A DNA stretch of 64,000 nucleotides from Magnaporthiopsis rhizophila. Lineage: Eukaryota > Ascomycota > Sordariomycetes > Magnaporthales > Magnaporthaceae. Positions within the stretch are counted from its first letter, which is position 1, and each line of letters opens with the position of its first letter. Below are positions 29,163 to 40,405 of the stretch, in pieces. The stretch is taken from assembly GCA_003049465.1 (NCBI GenBank), contig PYSS01000024.1, forward strand, positions 298,827 through 362,826. Reading direction: 5' to 3'. The notes below the pieces were generated by a model. The model worked only from the letters and a program-made list of their open reading frames with translations, was not told the DNA's origin and did no database searches. A program made the translations under genes and the position numbers.

Positions 29163-30840
29163 ATGCCTCCCTTCCTGCAGCGCGTCGCCAAGAGCGATGC
29201 GATGCGCGAGGACCCTCCGCAGACCTACGACTGGAGGGTCTACGCACTGGCCTGCTCGGTAAGAGGCTTTTTCCGTGGCGTGAACGTGCAGAATTCACTG
29301 ACATATCCTCTGCGCAGGCTTGCTTTGCCGACCATGTCTTCGGTATCGACACCGACATCATCTGGGGCGTCCTCCGCATGCCCGAATTCCGGGAGTGAGT
29401 TAACCAGGGGGGTGTCACCTGAGGAGCTCGCTAACTCGCCCTCCCTTCCTCCAGGCTCTACAAACTCACGGAATGAATACGTCATGGCACTACGCAGGGT
29501 CAACCTCAGTGCCGACATCGTGCCAACGCTACAGGCCGGGCTTTTCGTCGGAGCACTCCCGGGGCCGCCGGCCCGTGCTCATCTGGGCAGCTGGTGGAAT
29601 CAGTGTTGTTGGCGTTATTCTCCAAGCCGCGGCTTCCGGTGCGCACCTTGACGGCTACCCACAAAAGAGCAAAATTGGTCCTTGTCCCTGCAGGCCACCT
29701 TGCCCCAAGGTATGTCGGCCGCTTCGTCAGCGGTTTCGGAACTGGCTTGCGAGCATGTCCAACCCGCTCTACATCACTGAGAACGCGCCGCGCGCCATCA
29801 GTGGCGGCCTCACGGGCGTCTACCAGCTCCTCATAGTCCTTGACATCCTTATCGGCTACTGGATCGAGTACGGTTGTCTCCTGCACGTCACGGGCACCGC
29901 GCGCTACATGCGCTCCTCATTGAGGGTGTGCCGCCCGCACTCTGCAACGAGAGCCCGCGCCACCTAGCCAAGCAGGACCACTGGGAGAAGGCTCACGGGG
30001 TTTTGGTGCGCATCCGCGGCCTGCCCATCAACCACCCGTACGTTGCGCAAGACTGTTCCGACATCAGACACATCACCGAGGCGAGAACGCGCTTCTAGAC
30101 GGCGCGGGGTGGCGCAGGGTGAAGAGGGAGATATAGACGATCCCGGATAACCGGAAGCGGGCGCTCATCTCGATTGCCCCTCGACGTTCTTCTAGGAGAT
30201 GACCGGTGCCTTTCTCCACGGCATGTGGGTAGACCGATCACAAGGCGCTAACCAGCCCGCCGGCCCCTTCAGGAACCAACGCCATCAGCTACTACGCTCC
30301 GCGCATCTTTGCATCCCTCGGCGTGACAGGCGCGGACTTGTTTGCGACGGGCATCTATGACATGATCAACCTGATCGCCGTCGCCGTCTTTCTTGTCCTC
30401 GCTGCCGACTCTCTAGGCCGCCGCCGCTTCCTCTTGTGGACCGGCATCGACATGGGCGCAACCATGCTGTACATTTGTGAGCACCCCATAAACGCCTCGC
30501 TCAGCAGCGCCTGACCCAGTTTCCCGCCACACAGCAATCTTCATCGCTGTGGCCCGCCCGACCGAAACAGCGGCCCGCCCGGCGGCGCTGGCTGGGTCGC
30601 TCTCATCTGCCTGTTCCTGTTCGCGTCCATGTTCTATTTCGGCGGGGGCCCCGTGTGCTGGATATACGTATCAGAGGTCGTGACGGCGCGGCTGCGCGCA
30701 ACCAACGCGACCTCCGCGGCCGCGACGCAGTAGCTCTTGAACTTTGTCGTCAGCCGCGCCGTCCCGCCCATGCTAGAGAAGCTAGGCCCGGGCGGCTACG
30801 GTACGTACGTCTTCTTTTCGGCCAAGTGCTCACCACCCAG
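29163..30840 (+). pseudogene. Dead MFS sugar transporter (quinate-permease-like)
   Basis: Recognisable blocks of a sugar-porter-family MFS protein appear in order but in changing frames. They are TYDWRVYALACS (29220), FGIDTDIIWGVLRMPEFRE (29338), RRPVLIWAAG (29568), YVGRFVSGFGTGL (29713), SNPLYITENAPRAI (29758) and GVYQLL. Then come CNESPRHLAKQDHWEKAH (29947), AISYYAPRIFASLGVTGADL (30285), DSLGRRRFLLWTGIDMGATM (30410) and FYFGGGPVCWIYVSEV (30636). Frameshifts separate most blocks. A TAG at 30730 replaces an expected Trp or Gln codon, and the sequence ends at a long A run (30850-30882) before the last helices. Some breaks may be introns, but there are too many for a working gene. It once resembled fungal quinate or sugar permeases. 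Confidence 0.75.
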
Positions 30841-30849
30841 CAGCGCAAA

Positions 30850-30850
30850 C

Positions 30851-30882
<32 letters not shown>
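30850..30882 (+). repeat. Poly(A) run of about 33 bases
   Basis: An uninterrupted A run lies at the point where transporter similarity ends. It may be a simple slippage tract or the 3' end of a retroposed insertion. Direct target-site repeats could not be identified. Confidence 0.8.
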
Positions 30883-30883
<1 letters not shown>

Positions 30884-30884
30884 C

Positions 30885-31890
30885 ATAATGCGAAAGGACA
30901 AGTGGTCCTGGTCAAAATATTCACCCCACCAAAGATCGGTCGATGGTGAAATTTTCTTTTTTGTTGAAAAGTGAATTGAGTATACAAGTAGAAATTGCAA
31001 ATATTGTTTTTTTCCTTCTTTTCGTCTTTCTCTTCCTCACGAAACTCGGCTGTTGTTGTTACGAAGCAACTCCGTATATGCATACATCTTCTGCCTCCAG
31101 ATAGGCGCGAATCTTCTTATCACATCAAGGAGAGATCAAAAGGAAGAAGAACGTAAAACGGGATAACTCATGCTGAACAATCCCCCACATCTGTGAAAAT
31201 GGCCTGGGTCGATCTCGGTATCTGTGCATGGGAAGGGAAAGAAGCCACCGAGAAGGATGGAGATCCTGGTCATAATAGCTGGCATTTATTTCTGTTAGTG
31301 CACCTGCAGGGCAATTGGGCCAAAGGAGCGGCTGAATCCCAGGTTCCTACTCCAAATTTGGCTGGCGCGATTCAGCCTTTCCTTTTCCGACTGCCTACCC
31401 TCCAAACTCCCCGACCTTCCGCTTGCCCTGCCTTTCCGGCCAGCGATGTTTCGAGTATTTGGGTTTGAAAACGCACGAATAACGGGCGGTTTGATCAGAT
31501 CGCAGGCGAATTGGTTAGGGTAACCTACGGGCGCGGGCATCTCCTTTCAAAATCGAGGCGGGGTACCCTACCAGGGGTTTGGCGCGCTTGCCTTCCTCAT
31601 AGGAGCAAACCATTGAGGCGATGAGGGCTCCACTTTCCTCCCCTGCACTCCGCTGCCCCACCACCTATAAGCCATACCGGTGCGCAGGCTTCAGAGCCGG
31701 CCTTCCGGAGGCTGATGATCGATCCGATGGGGCTGTTCGAGGGTCGCGTGGCTAGAACTCGGGCACTTTGTTTGTCCGCAAGTCCCCGCCATGTCAGGTC
31801 GATGAAAGAAAGCTCCATGAGAGCCTGCGACGACTGTTTCTGACCTCACAAGCATTGCGTCAAGCCACCAAGAAAACAGAGGACTGCGAG
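30885..31890. other. Intergenic region upstream of the NLR
   Basis: About 1 kb. The first 200 bases are AT-rich; the rest is the presumed NLR promoter. No gene recognised. Confidence 0.4.
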
Positions 31891-31891
31891 G

Positions 31892-34800
31892 ATGGAGTCC
31901 CCCAACGGTGATGGAGGGCAGCAGACAGACGTGGCGACGCTCTGGGACCAGGCGCTGACTTCGTACTCGGACCGGGCCGGAGTGGACATTCGCAAGGCCG
32001 TGCAGCCGCAGAAGTCCATCAGCTCCATCATGATGGAGCAGCAGCGGCTGCTACAAGCCTTTTCTGGATTCCGGCACAACAAGGGGAAAGTCGACAAGCT
32101 GCGGACGGTCATCGCGCGCAACGCCGACGTGGTCCAGAGCGTGGCCACGCTTGTCGCAGACGCTGCCAGCGCCGCGTTTCCGCCGTCGGCGATCATCCTG
32201 ACGGCCTTCACCAGCGTCCTCAACGCCAGCAAACATGTCAGCGACGACTATAACGCCATCTTGGGGTTCTTTGACCTGATGAACTTGTTCCTCGAACGTC
32301 TGTCCTTGCTGGAGGGAAAGCTGCCGCGGCTGCCGGCATTCCGGAAGTTCGTCGTTCAGGTTTTCTCGTCGATGCTATGCGTGTCCGGCATTGCGCGCTC
32401 TTATTGCCTCAAGGGCCGCTTCGTGAAGTGGGCCAAGGCGCTGGTCGACGGGACGGATGAGGAGTTGCAGGCGGCACTCGACAACCTGAAAGAGAATCTG
32501 CGCCGCCTCGAGTCTGCCATGCTCATGCATACGCTGCGCACCGCCATGGAGACGCATGATGAGGTCAAGGCCGCCAAAGATGGCGTCTCGACGCTCACGG
32601 GACACGTGAGGGAGCTCCAGAGTTCCATGGATAAGAACACCGCCCTGACGGAGCAGACGCTCATGTTTGGCGAGCGAGCCATGAATGCCGCGCTGGAGGC
32701 AGGCATCGGCGTCAAGGATCTACTCGTCAACAGCCACGAAAGCGCCATAGTGGGACAGACGCTGCTGCGGCAGCAAGCCAAAATTCACCTCAGCCTCGAG
32801 AGGATGCAGGGCGGCAGGAAGCTCTGGACCCTGAGACCCGGCGCCGCCACCAAGACGGCGAACCTGGAGCAGCTGCGCGCGTACCTTCTCAACCAGGGCG
32901 AGGGCGCGATGCGGGCGCGGCTGGACGAGTTTGAGCTGATCAACCCGCGCATGTTCCAATGGGTAGAGAACGAGCCTCTTTTCGAGGACGTCGTCGAAGA
33001 GCGGTCGCGGTGGCTGTGGCTGTCCGGGAAGCCCGGCATGGGCAAGTCCACGATTTCCTTCAAGTTGTTCCAGCTCCTCCGGGAGCGCCTCCTCGAAGAG
33101 CCAAACGCATACGTGGCGGCGTACTTCTTCGACGAGACACCGAAGAGGCACGCATCTAATCTCAGTGAGACATGGGAGCTTAGCAAGATGCTGCAGTGGG
33201 TGGGAATTAAGGTGGCTGAACAGGATAGCTACTACCGCGACGAGCTCCTTACCGCGCTGCGGCGTGGAGGACAGCCCAGCGACTCCGACTACTACTGGAT
33301 CCACATCATACGGGAACGCTTCCCCAAGGGCTCTAGCCGGAGGCTTGTGGTGATTCTTGATGGCTTCGATCTTTTAAGTCAAGACGAGCGGGTTCACCTG
33401 CTCAACCTTTTGCAATCGGCCAAGAGCAACGAGATGCGTGTCCAATTCATCTTGACGGGTGACCCCAAGGTTGAGACCGAACTCGGGGGGCTTTATGACG
33501 GCGGAATCACCCTTACCAAGGAAAAACTTGCCCGTGACTTTCGCAAGCTCGCCGACTTCCGCTCCAAGGAGCTACCGAGGCTTCGCGGACTGCGTGTTCG
33601 CTTCCGGAAGCTGATGGTCAAGAAGGTGGCGCACATGGCTGACAGTAAGGACTATCCTCAGCCGTTTGGTAAACCACTGGCTGGAGGTATCCGGAACGTG
33701 AATGGATCTCACGGCTAACCCAGCCCTTAGGCTTCTTCTATGTTGAGCACAGCATGCGGCGGCTCAACTCGCTGCGACGTGAAGCGCTCATCAGCAACGA
33801 GCTCGAACGGCTACCAGAGAGCATCACGCAGCTTTACGAGACGCTCGCCAACGAGTGCAAGAGGAACCGCACGCCCGGCGAGATCGAGGTCCTGCGAGGC
33901 CTGTTCGCCTGGCTTGCGTACGCAAACAGTGAGGTGACCATCGCCGAAGCCTCCAAAATCATCACCACCGTCGCCCAGGAAAACTTAATCAGCATCGAAG
34001 AGGAGCTGGATGGGCGCTTGTCGCGCCTGCTCCGCATCTCGAGAAGCCAAGACGGCGACGCCCAGGCGCAGGACTCGGACGTCAGCGACTCGGACAACTC
34101 GGACTCCAATGCCGACGAGCAGCACAGGGTGGCCGAGGATCATGGCGCCGACAGCATTCTCGGCTTCCAGGAGCGGTCACTGCGAGCCTTCTTCCGACAG
34201 GCTGCCGAGAACGACCAGGGCTTGAAATGCAGCCCTTCGGATGCGCATGCCATCATACTGCGGATCTGCATCGCGGCCCTGAGGACCTCGAACGACGAAA
34301 AACTCTACTTGGATAGCCTGACGATATATGCCGCCGCGAACTGGGGCCACCACTTTGTGGCCATCGACACGGAGGGCATCGGTGATGCACAGGCTGCCGA
34401 GGTGCTCGAGTCGATACACAGCCTCCTGAGCAACAAGAACAACGCGCTGAGGCAGGTAGAGCTTGGTATTACGACACCGAAATGCACTGTGCTCGATGCA
34501 GCTGACCTCGCTTCGGCCGGGGAGAGCTCCGGCGTACTAAATTGCCTTCAGGGATGGGCAAGGAGAGCGTTGAAGCTGCCTCCAGGGATCCTGTCGTACG
34601 GTCTCGCCGACTGGTACCGCCCGCTGGCAGCCGAGCCGGCGCGTGTCTTCATCACTTTGGCCCGCAGCCATATCAACAACTGGTTCTCAGCCGGGTGGAT
34701 AACACAGGCGTACGCTTCCTTCAGGGTCGCGCAGAGCACTCTGAGGGCAGGCTCGCGCCTCCCCGAGCTGAGGCAAAACCCCGGCTTGCGCGAGTATTTC

Positions 34801-36717
34801 GAGAAGCACAGCGAAAGCGACGAGCCTACCACCATCGAGTCGTTCGATGTGGTTGCCAACGCCTTCTGGGACATCGTCAAGACGGCAGCCTCGCATCGGG
34901 GCATCGCCAGGGCCATGAAGCATGTGCACATGTTCGAGCCGGCCATTGCCCGCCTCGACCTCAGCCTGTCGCTAGTTGAGGAGGGCGCGGATGAGAAGAT
35001 GGAACGATACGACATCCTGAGCAGCAAGGGCGACGCTTTCATCAGGCTCGCCCAGACCCTGGGCGACTCCGACCCCGGCCGTTCCAAGGAGCTGATGGCG
35101 CAGGCAGCCCAGACACTGGCCGAGGCCATCAGCATCCTCGACTCGCAAGTATGGCTGGGCCCAGGCGTTGCCGGGGCTTGGGACGGCGCCTTTGCGTGGG
35201 GGTGGATCGTGCGCGGCATGCACGCCGTTGCGTGTGCTGGAATAGGCGACTTTGCAGCAAGTCTTGGCGGCATCAAGCGCTCTGCTGCGGAGGGGGCACC
35301 CGGTGTTCTGCCGGCCTTCCTCAGCCGCATAATCAAGGCCATGGTGGATGGAAACGAGGTATCGCTGATGCTCGACCTACTCAGATCGGTCAGCGACGGG
35401 GACAGGTTGAGCCTCTTTGAGACCTCATCCGCCCATAGCCCCATGCTTCGTGCAGCGCATGAGCGAGGGGAAAGCGAGGCCATACTCGAGCTGCTGGACT
35501 CGGCCAGCCAGTACGCCGCGAGGGAGAAGCTCTATCGTTCGCGGGCCCGGCTCCTCGAAATCACAGCTCAGTTCGCATGGTCGGTCATGGGTCGCGAGGA
35601 GGAAGCCAAGAAGCGGCTGCGCACTCTCCTCGATGAGGACCAGATACCAAGCTACTACATGAACGAGGCGGCCGACCTGCTGGCGCAGCTGCTCTATGAG
35701 CAATTCCGGCAATCGCCCTTGCCCAACACCAAGAACTCGGCCCTCGAAGAGCTGCGGAGAATCAGGCGCAAGCTAGAGAACGAGGTTCCGGACTTCGACC
35801 CGACCAGGTCGTACACGGTGGTGCCGCTGGCCCTCATGCTCCGCAGGCTGGGCCCGGCGCTCGACTACGCCGACGTCCTCCAGGCCGCCTTCAACGCCTG
35901 CATCGAGGGTCTCAAGGACGACACCGGGGCCAACGACTTCCAGAGCCTCTTCCTGCTGAAAAGGGTGCTCATCTGCGTCGACGGCCTCGAGCGCGACGCC
36001 CAGATAGCCTACAGCGCGCAGCGGTACATCCTCGACGACGACATCTTTCGTCGCGAGAAAGCCGGGTCCAAGAGCTCCTCGAGCAGTAGGGAGGAGGGAG
36101 CGGAATCTGCGGGCGACCAGCGGCCGGAGGGTGCGGCAGAAGCTGGGCCGCGGTCGTCCCCGGGCGCAGGCGGCGGGGAGTCGTCACCGCCCAGGGAAGA
36201 ACAAAAGGACAAGGAAGGAGACAAAGAAGCGGGACGAGAGCCAAAACCGGAACAAAACAGAGAGGACCGGAAAATAGAAAGCGAGACGCCAACCGCCACA
36301 AGCAGTGAGAGCGACGGTGCGACCACGCCGGCGACACTCAAGGACGAGATTCGTGAGGGTCTCCTCCCAACCTCGGTGCAGCCAAACGACATCTGCGACA
36401 TGTGTCTCAAGCCTGTCTGGGTCTGGGAGGAGGGCGCGTCCTATAGTTGCCTGCAGTGCACCCGCATAGACATATGCGCCACGTGCATGGCGGACAGGCT
36501 AGCCAGCGAGCGCGGGGAGAAAAACCCTTTCTGGCGCGTCGTCTGCCCCCGGGGCCACCGGTACATCAAGGGGCCCGTCGAGGGCTGGAGGGGTATCCGC
36601 AACGGCGTGATGAGGATCGGGGACGAGGAGCTGCCGGTCAAGCAGTGGGTGGCGGACGTGGAGAAGCGGTGGGCGCTGTATTGGGATCGGTACTGGTCCG
36701 AGACGATGGGCGAGTAG
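31892..36717 (+). CDS. NLR (STAND) protein: Goodbye domain, NACHT, helical repeats, C-terminal Cys/His zinc-binding module
   Basis: Two exons, 31892-33644 and 33731-36717, around an 86-base intron (GTAAGG...CCTTAG), phase 1; 1579 residues. Residues about 12-230 match the fungal STAND N-terminal 'Goodbye' domain (VATLWDQALTSYSDRAG). A NACHT-type NTPase follows, with Walker A SGKPGMGKST near 380 and Walker B LVVILDGFDLL near 486, then a winged-helix-like and long helical region. An acidic Ser/Asp tract lies near 34070-34130. A Ser/Glu/Lys low-complexity linker (36060-36350) leads to a C-terminal module with paired cysteines (CDMC, CLQC, CATC) and VCPRGH near 1470-1530, likely binding zinc. Fungal NLRs act in heterokaryon incompatibility and innate immune-type responses. 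The Walker motifs look intact, so it should be functional. No typical WD, ankyrin or TPR signature repeats were seen. Confidence 0.88.
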
Positions 36718-37550
36718 GGCTCCTCCACGGCTGCTATGGCCTGGAGGCATTATGGGGTTGATGTTGGTTGGATTGGTCAAGGTATGGACTGTGATTGTTG
36801 CCATTGTAGATGGTGCTTGGTTCTTCTTTGATCACGAATCTTTGCGCCCAGAGCTCTGCTGGGGTTGGACTAAAACCTGGTGGGCAAGAGAAAGGCGCCA
36901 ATTTATCGGTGGGGCTTGCAATTTTCTCCCATAAACGGCTGGCTCGATGAGTCATCACAATATACGCGGCTAGAACTTTTCCCGTCTCGAGGTCCATCCT
37001 TGTTCAAACGTGCGTGTTCCCATGATCTTGGCTTGACCGCCCTGATAATACCCTTCTGCTCCAGACTAGGTAGCCACTCCATACAATTAAGACCACGAAA
37101 CAAAGCAGGACTATGCAATTTTGCTACTGGTGAACAGCCAGTTCCGAGTCCACTCGACGAGGGACAATGGCAGTCAAGCCACTTTTTGTGAAACCTTCTG
37201 GGGAGCTGAATTGTCTTTGTTGTGGCGGCATGCCCCTTTTTCCTGCGTACAATGTGATGATCTCTTGGGTCAACAATAGTAGCGGCGTTCTTTGCTCAGC
37301 AGGAGATTCGAGCTAGTGACGTCTTCTCCGTGAGGTGGAACTCACCTCTCCAGTTTCAGGCATCGATCCATACTGGGGGCACAGAGGAGTGATATGACAG
37401 AGAAGGACCATGCTTCCTGTTGACCAATCACCCGCTCTTGCCTCCCTTGCATACCGATGCTCGCTCCTGCCTTTTCTGTTCAGCTGAATGGGTATTCAGA
37501 GAGCTTTCATGTCTTCTTATCTCCTCTACCACTCAGACTTCCCTCAACCT
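36718..37550. other. Intergenic region downstream of the NLR
   Basis: About 0.8 kb with no recognised gene or transposon, leading into the tandem-repeat array. Confidence 0.4.
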
Positions 37551-37555
37551 CCGTC

Positions 37556-38680
37556 CCCGCGATCCAGACAGAAGAGCAGTAGCAAGATCACTCGCAGACT
37601 ACCACTTCTCCTCTATCACGCTCCATTCCCACCATCCAGACAGCAGAGCAGCACCGAAAACACTCGCAGATCTACGCTTCTAGTCTGCCACGCGTCATCC
37701 CACCATCTAAGACAGCAAAGCAGCACCAAAACCATTCGCGGATCACAGCTTCTCGTCTTTCACCCTTCATTCTCGCGATCCAGATGGTAGACCACAGCAG
37801 AACAGTACCAAAGCCACTCGTCGACTGCCTCTTCTCGTCTGTCACAGTGCAGCACCGAAGCCACTCGCAGATCACCGCTTCTCGTCTGTCACGCTTCATT
37901 CCCACGATCCAGACCGTAGACTACAGCAGAGCAGCACCAAAACTACTTGTCGACTGCTTCTTCTCGTCTATTCATCACCCAAATTCCCATCACCATCTAT
38001 TGCCACCTTCAAATCAGAAGTCCCCAGCGTAGCGACGACACCAAGGCACCTCCCGGATCACCGCTTCTTGTCTGTGACGTCTCACTCTCACGATCCAGAC
38101 AGCAGACCATAGCAGAGCAGCACCAAAGCCACTCGTCGACTGCCGCTTCTCGTCTAAACATAACCGAATTCCCGTCATCGTCTATTGCCACGCTCAAATC
38201 AGCAGTCCTCGGCGTAGCCAAGACACCAAAGCAACGCGCGGATCACCGCCTTCTCGTCTGCCGCGCTTCATTCTCACGATCCGGAACGTAAACCGCAGCA
38301 GAGCAGCAACAAAGCCACTCGTCGACTGCCTCTTCTCGTCTAACCATCACCATCTATTGCCACGCCCAAATCATAAGTTCTCAGCGTAGCAACGACACCA
38401 GAGCAACGCGCGGACCGCCCCGTTTTGTCTATCACCCGACTTCCCATCACCCTCCATTTCCACGGTCTCGCGATCCAGCAAGTAAGCCACAGGGTAGCAG
38501 TACCAAAGAACTCGCAGATCACTTCTTCTCGTCTGCCACCCTCCACTCCCACGGTCAAGGTAGCAGGCCTCAGCAGAGCAATACCATAGCCAGCTCGCAG
38601 ATCACCTCACCTTATCTACCTCTTAAATCTCCACCACGCTCGATTCCCACCGTCGAGCCACTCCCTCATCGTCGCAGCAT
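37556..38680 (+). repeat. Degenerate tandem-repeat array, units of about 65-180 bases
   Basis: The phrases atccagacagcagagcagca, ccaaagccactcg, ttctcgtctgtcacgcttca and ccatctattgcca recur in fixed order about ten times. Short units are about 70 bases. Longer compound units of about 180 bases add a gccac(g/c)ctcaaatca...gtagc segment. Units differ by point changes and small indels. Several start with atccag at 37619, 37690, 37778, 37907, 38093 and 38279. The array is not a clean open frame. It ends about 120 bases before the ATG of the next gene, so it occupies that gene's promoter or 5'UTR. Confidence 0.8.
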
Positions 38681-38800
38681 CACCAAGGTAAGTCCCAGAC
38701 CACATTTTCTTGACCATCACTCAAATCTCCATCACCTTCATCCTCGCTATCAAATCGATCGGCCTCGGCATAGCAGTGCCAAACTAATTCCACGTCACGA

Positions 38801-39478
38801 ATGTCAGCTAGCATAATGAGCCAAGAAAAGCAAAAGTGTTCCCAAGGCGCCTCCAAGTCGGAGCAGGACCGTCGCCCAGTCGTCTCCCGCCAGGTCACCA
38901 AGTGCGCCAACCCGCCCGCCGTGGTCGACGAAGACGACGACAGCAGCCTGTCCTCGGTGCCGTCCGACGGCGACGGCGCCCCGCGTCCCTCCGCCTCCGC
39001 CGACGACGCCGAGGAGGGCGACGATGACGGCGACGGCGACGGCGACGAAGACGACGACATGGCGGCCCTGATGCTCGACCACCTGGCCCAGGCCGCCATC
39101 GACCGGGGCACGCTGGACGTCTGCCACGAGCATCGGCGCATGGCCTGGTGGTCCTTCCGCACGTTCGAGACGTGCAACCAGTCCGTCGTGCCCTGCCCCG
39201 TCCCGGGGTGCGACTGGAAGTTCCCGAACCTGTGCGGCGCCCCCAAGCCCCAGCAGCGGCACTTCCTGGCCTGCCACATGCCGCTAACGCCCGCCGACCT
39301 CGCCGAGCTGGCCAGCGCGCCCCCGTCCCTGCGGCTGATGAAGCCCCAGTGGGCCCGGGCCAAGGTCGCCGCCTGGTCGCTGCACCTCCACGGTGCGGAT
39401 ATTCCGTACCTGAAGAGGTTGTTCCCGGTCGACATGGAGTCGGAGCTCATGGAGTGGACTCCGTTCCAGGAGGCCTAG
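38801..39478 (+). CDS. Small acidic protein with a zinc-finger-like motif
   Basis: Single exon of 225 residues; a second ATG six codons on (MSQEKQ) is an alternative start. Residues about 45-88 are an acidic low-complexity stretch (many D and E). The C-terminal half contains CPVPGCDWKF followed by HFLACH, a C-x4-C...H-x4-H arrangement like a divergent C2H2 finger with an enlarged loop. Helical segments with Trp (WWSFRTFE, WARAKVAAWSLHLHG) follow. I do not recognise the family; a nucleic-acid or protein-binding role is only a guess. Immediately upstream is the tandem-repeat array. Confidence 0.65.
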   Translation: MSASIMSQEKQKCSQGASKSEQDRRPVVSRQVTKCANPPAVVDEDDDSSLSSVPSDGDGAPRPSASADDAEEGDDDGDGDGDEDDDMAALMLDHLAQAAIDRGTLDVCHEHRRMAWWSFRTFETCNQSVVPCPVPGCDWKFPNLCGAPKPQQRHFLACHMPLTPADLAELASAPPSLRLMKPQWARAKVAAWSLHLHGADIPYLKRLFPVDMESELMEWTPFQEA

Positions 39479-39639
39479 AGTCTGGCGTGGCTGGGCCTGG
39501 TACGTTTCATCCATATGCTTGTTTACGATGCCGTTCAAACTGGAATATTTGCTGACAAACGTTCGATGACGTATGGGTAACGCCAGCAGGATCTAAAAAT
39601 ATGGATGGTGGAAGCTGGGGGTTCCTGGGATAGAGCACT

Positions 39640-39712
39640 GCTTTTTTCTTTTACTTTTTCTTTTTCTTTTTCTTTTACTTTTACTTTTACTTTTACTTTT
39701 ACTTTTATTTAG
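39640..39712 (+). repeat. Simple repeat (ttttac)n / (tttttc)n
   Basis: A pyrimidine-strand microsatellite of six-base units runs downstream of the zinc-finger-like gene, first as ttttctttttc, then as ttttac repeated. Confidence 0.9.
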
Positions 39713-40400
39713 CAAATCAAATCATCATCTGTTAACTCGCTGGAACATGCACAGTCAGTGATTCGTAAAGTGAAATTCATAGCGCAATCATCGCAATTGT
39801 GATATTCGTAATCTATCGCGGCCAGCGCCCATACAAACACGCGTGTGCGCTGCTCGTAATTATAACAACCGCAAAATATCAACACTGGCTCTTGCCAACA
39901 GGTCTCCTTCACAGAATACAACGCCAATGAGATACACCGCGCCGTCATTTTCGTCACATCAGAATACTGCCGCCTCCGTTCGACAATCTTGTCCAGGTGT
40001 CTCTTCCTCCATTCGCAGGGAAAATACTTAGAGGACACGTCCCGTAGGAATATTAATAACAATAAGACAGATTCGTAGGGGTATCGTCCGCGGCAGTGGC
40101 GAGGGAGAGAGAATAGGTAGGAATAAAGGGGTAGAGGTAATAACACCGCCAGACGACAGGACGGTGAAGAAGTAAATAAAGAAAAGAGGTATGTATGGTA
40201 AAAAAAAAGTAAATATGGTGAAAAAGGACGTCTTCATCTCAAGTTGTCCCAAGATATACGGTCAGGTCGTGAGTCACCGGCCGATCTCCGCTGCTCTTCA
40301 GGGAGATAGTGTGCCCCGTGGCGGTTGGAGGTGTTCAAGTCTTGTCGACAACCCTGGGCATCCGAGGCCTCTTGTGCATGGCTATTCTGCGGAGGTTCTC
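39713..40400. other. Intergenic region
   Basis: About 0.7 kb between two convergent genes, moderately AT-rich. No gene recognised. Confidence 0.4.
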
Positions 40401-40405
40401 TCGCT

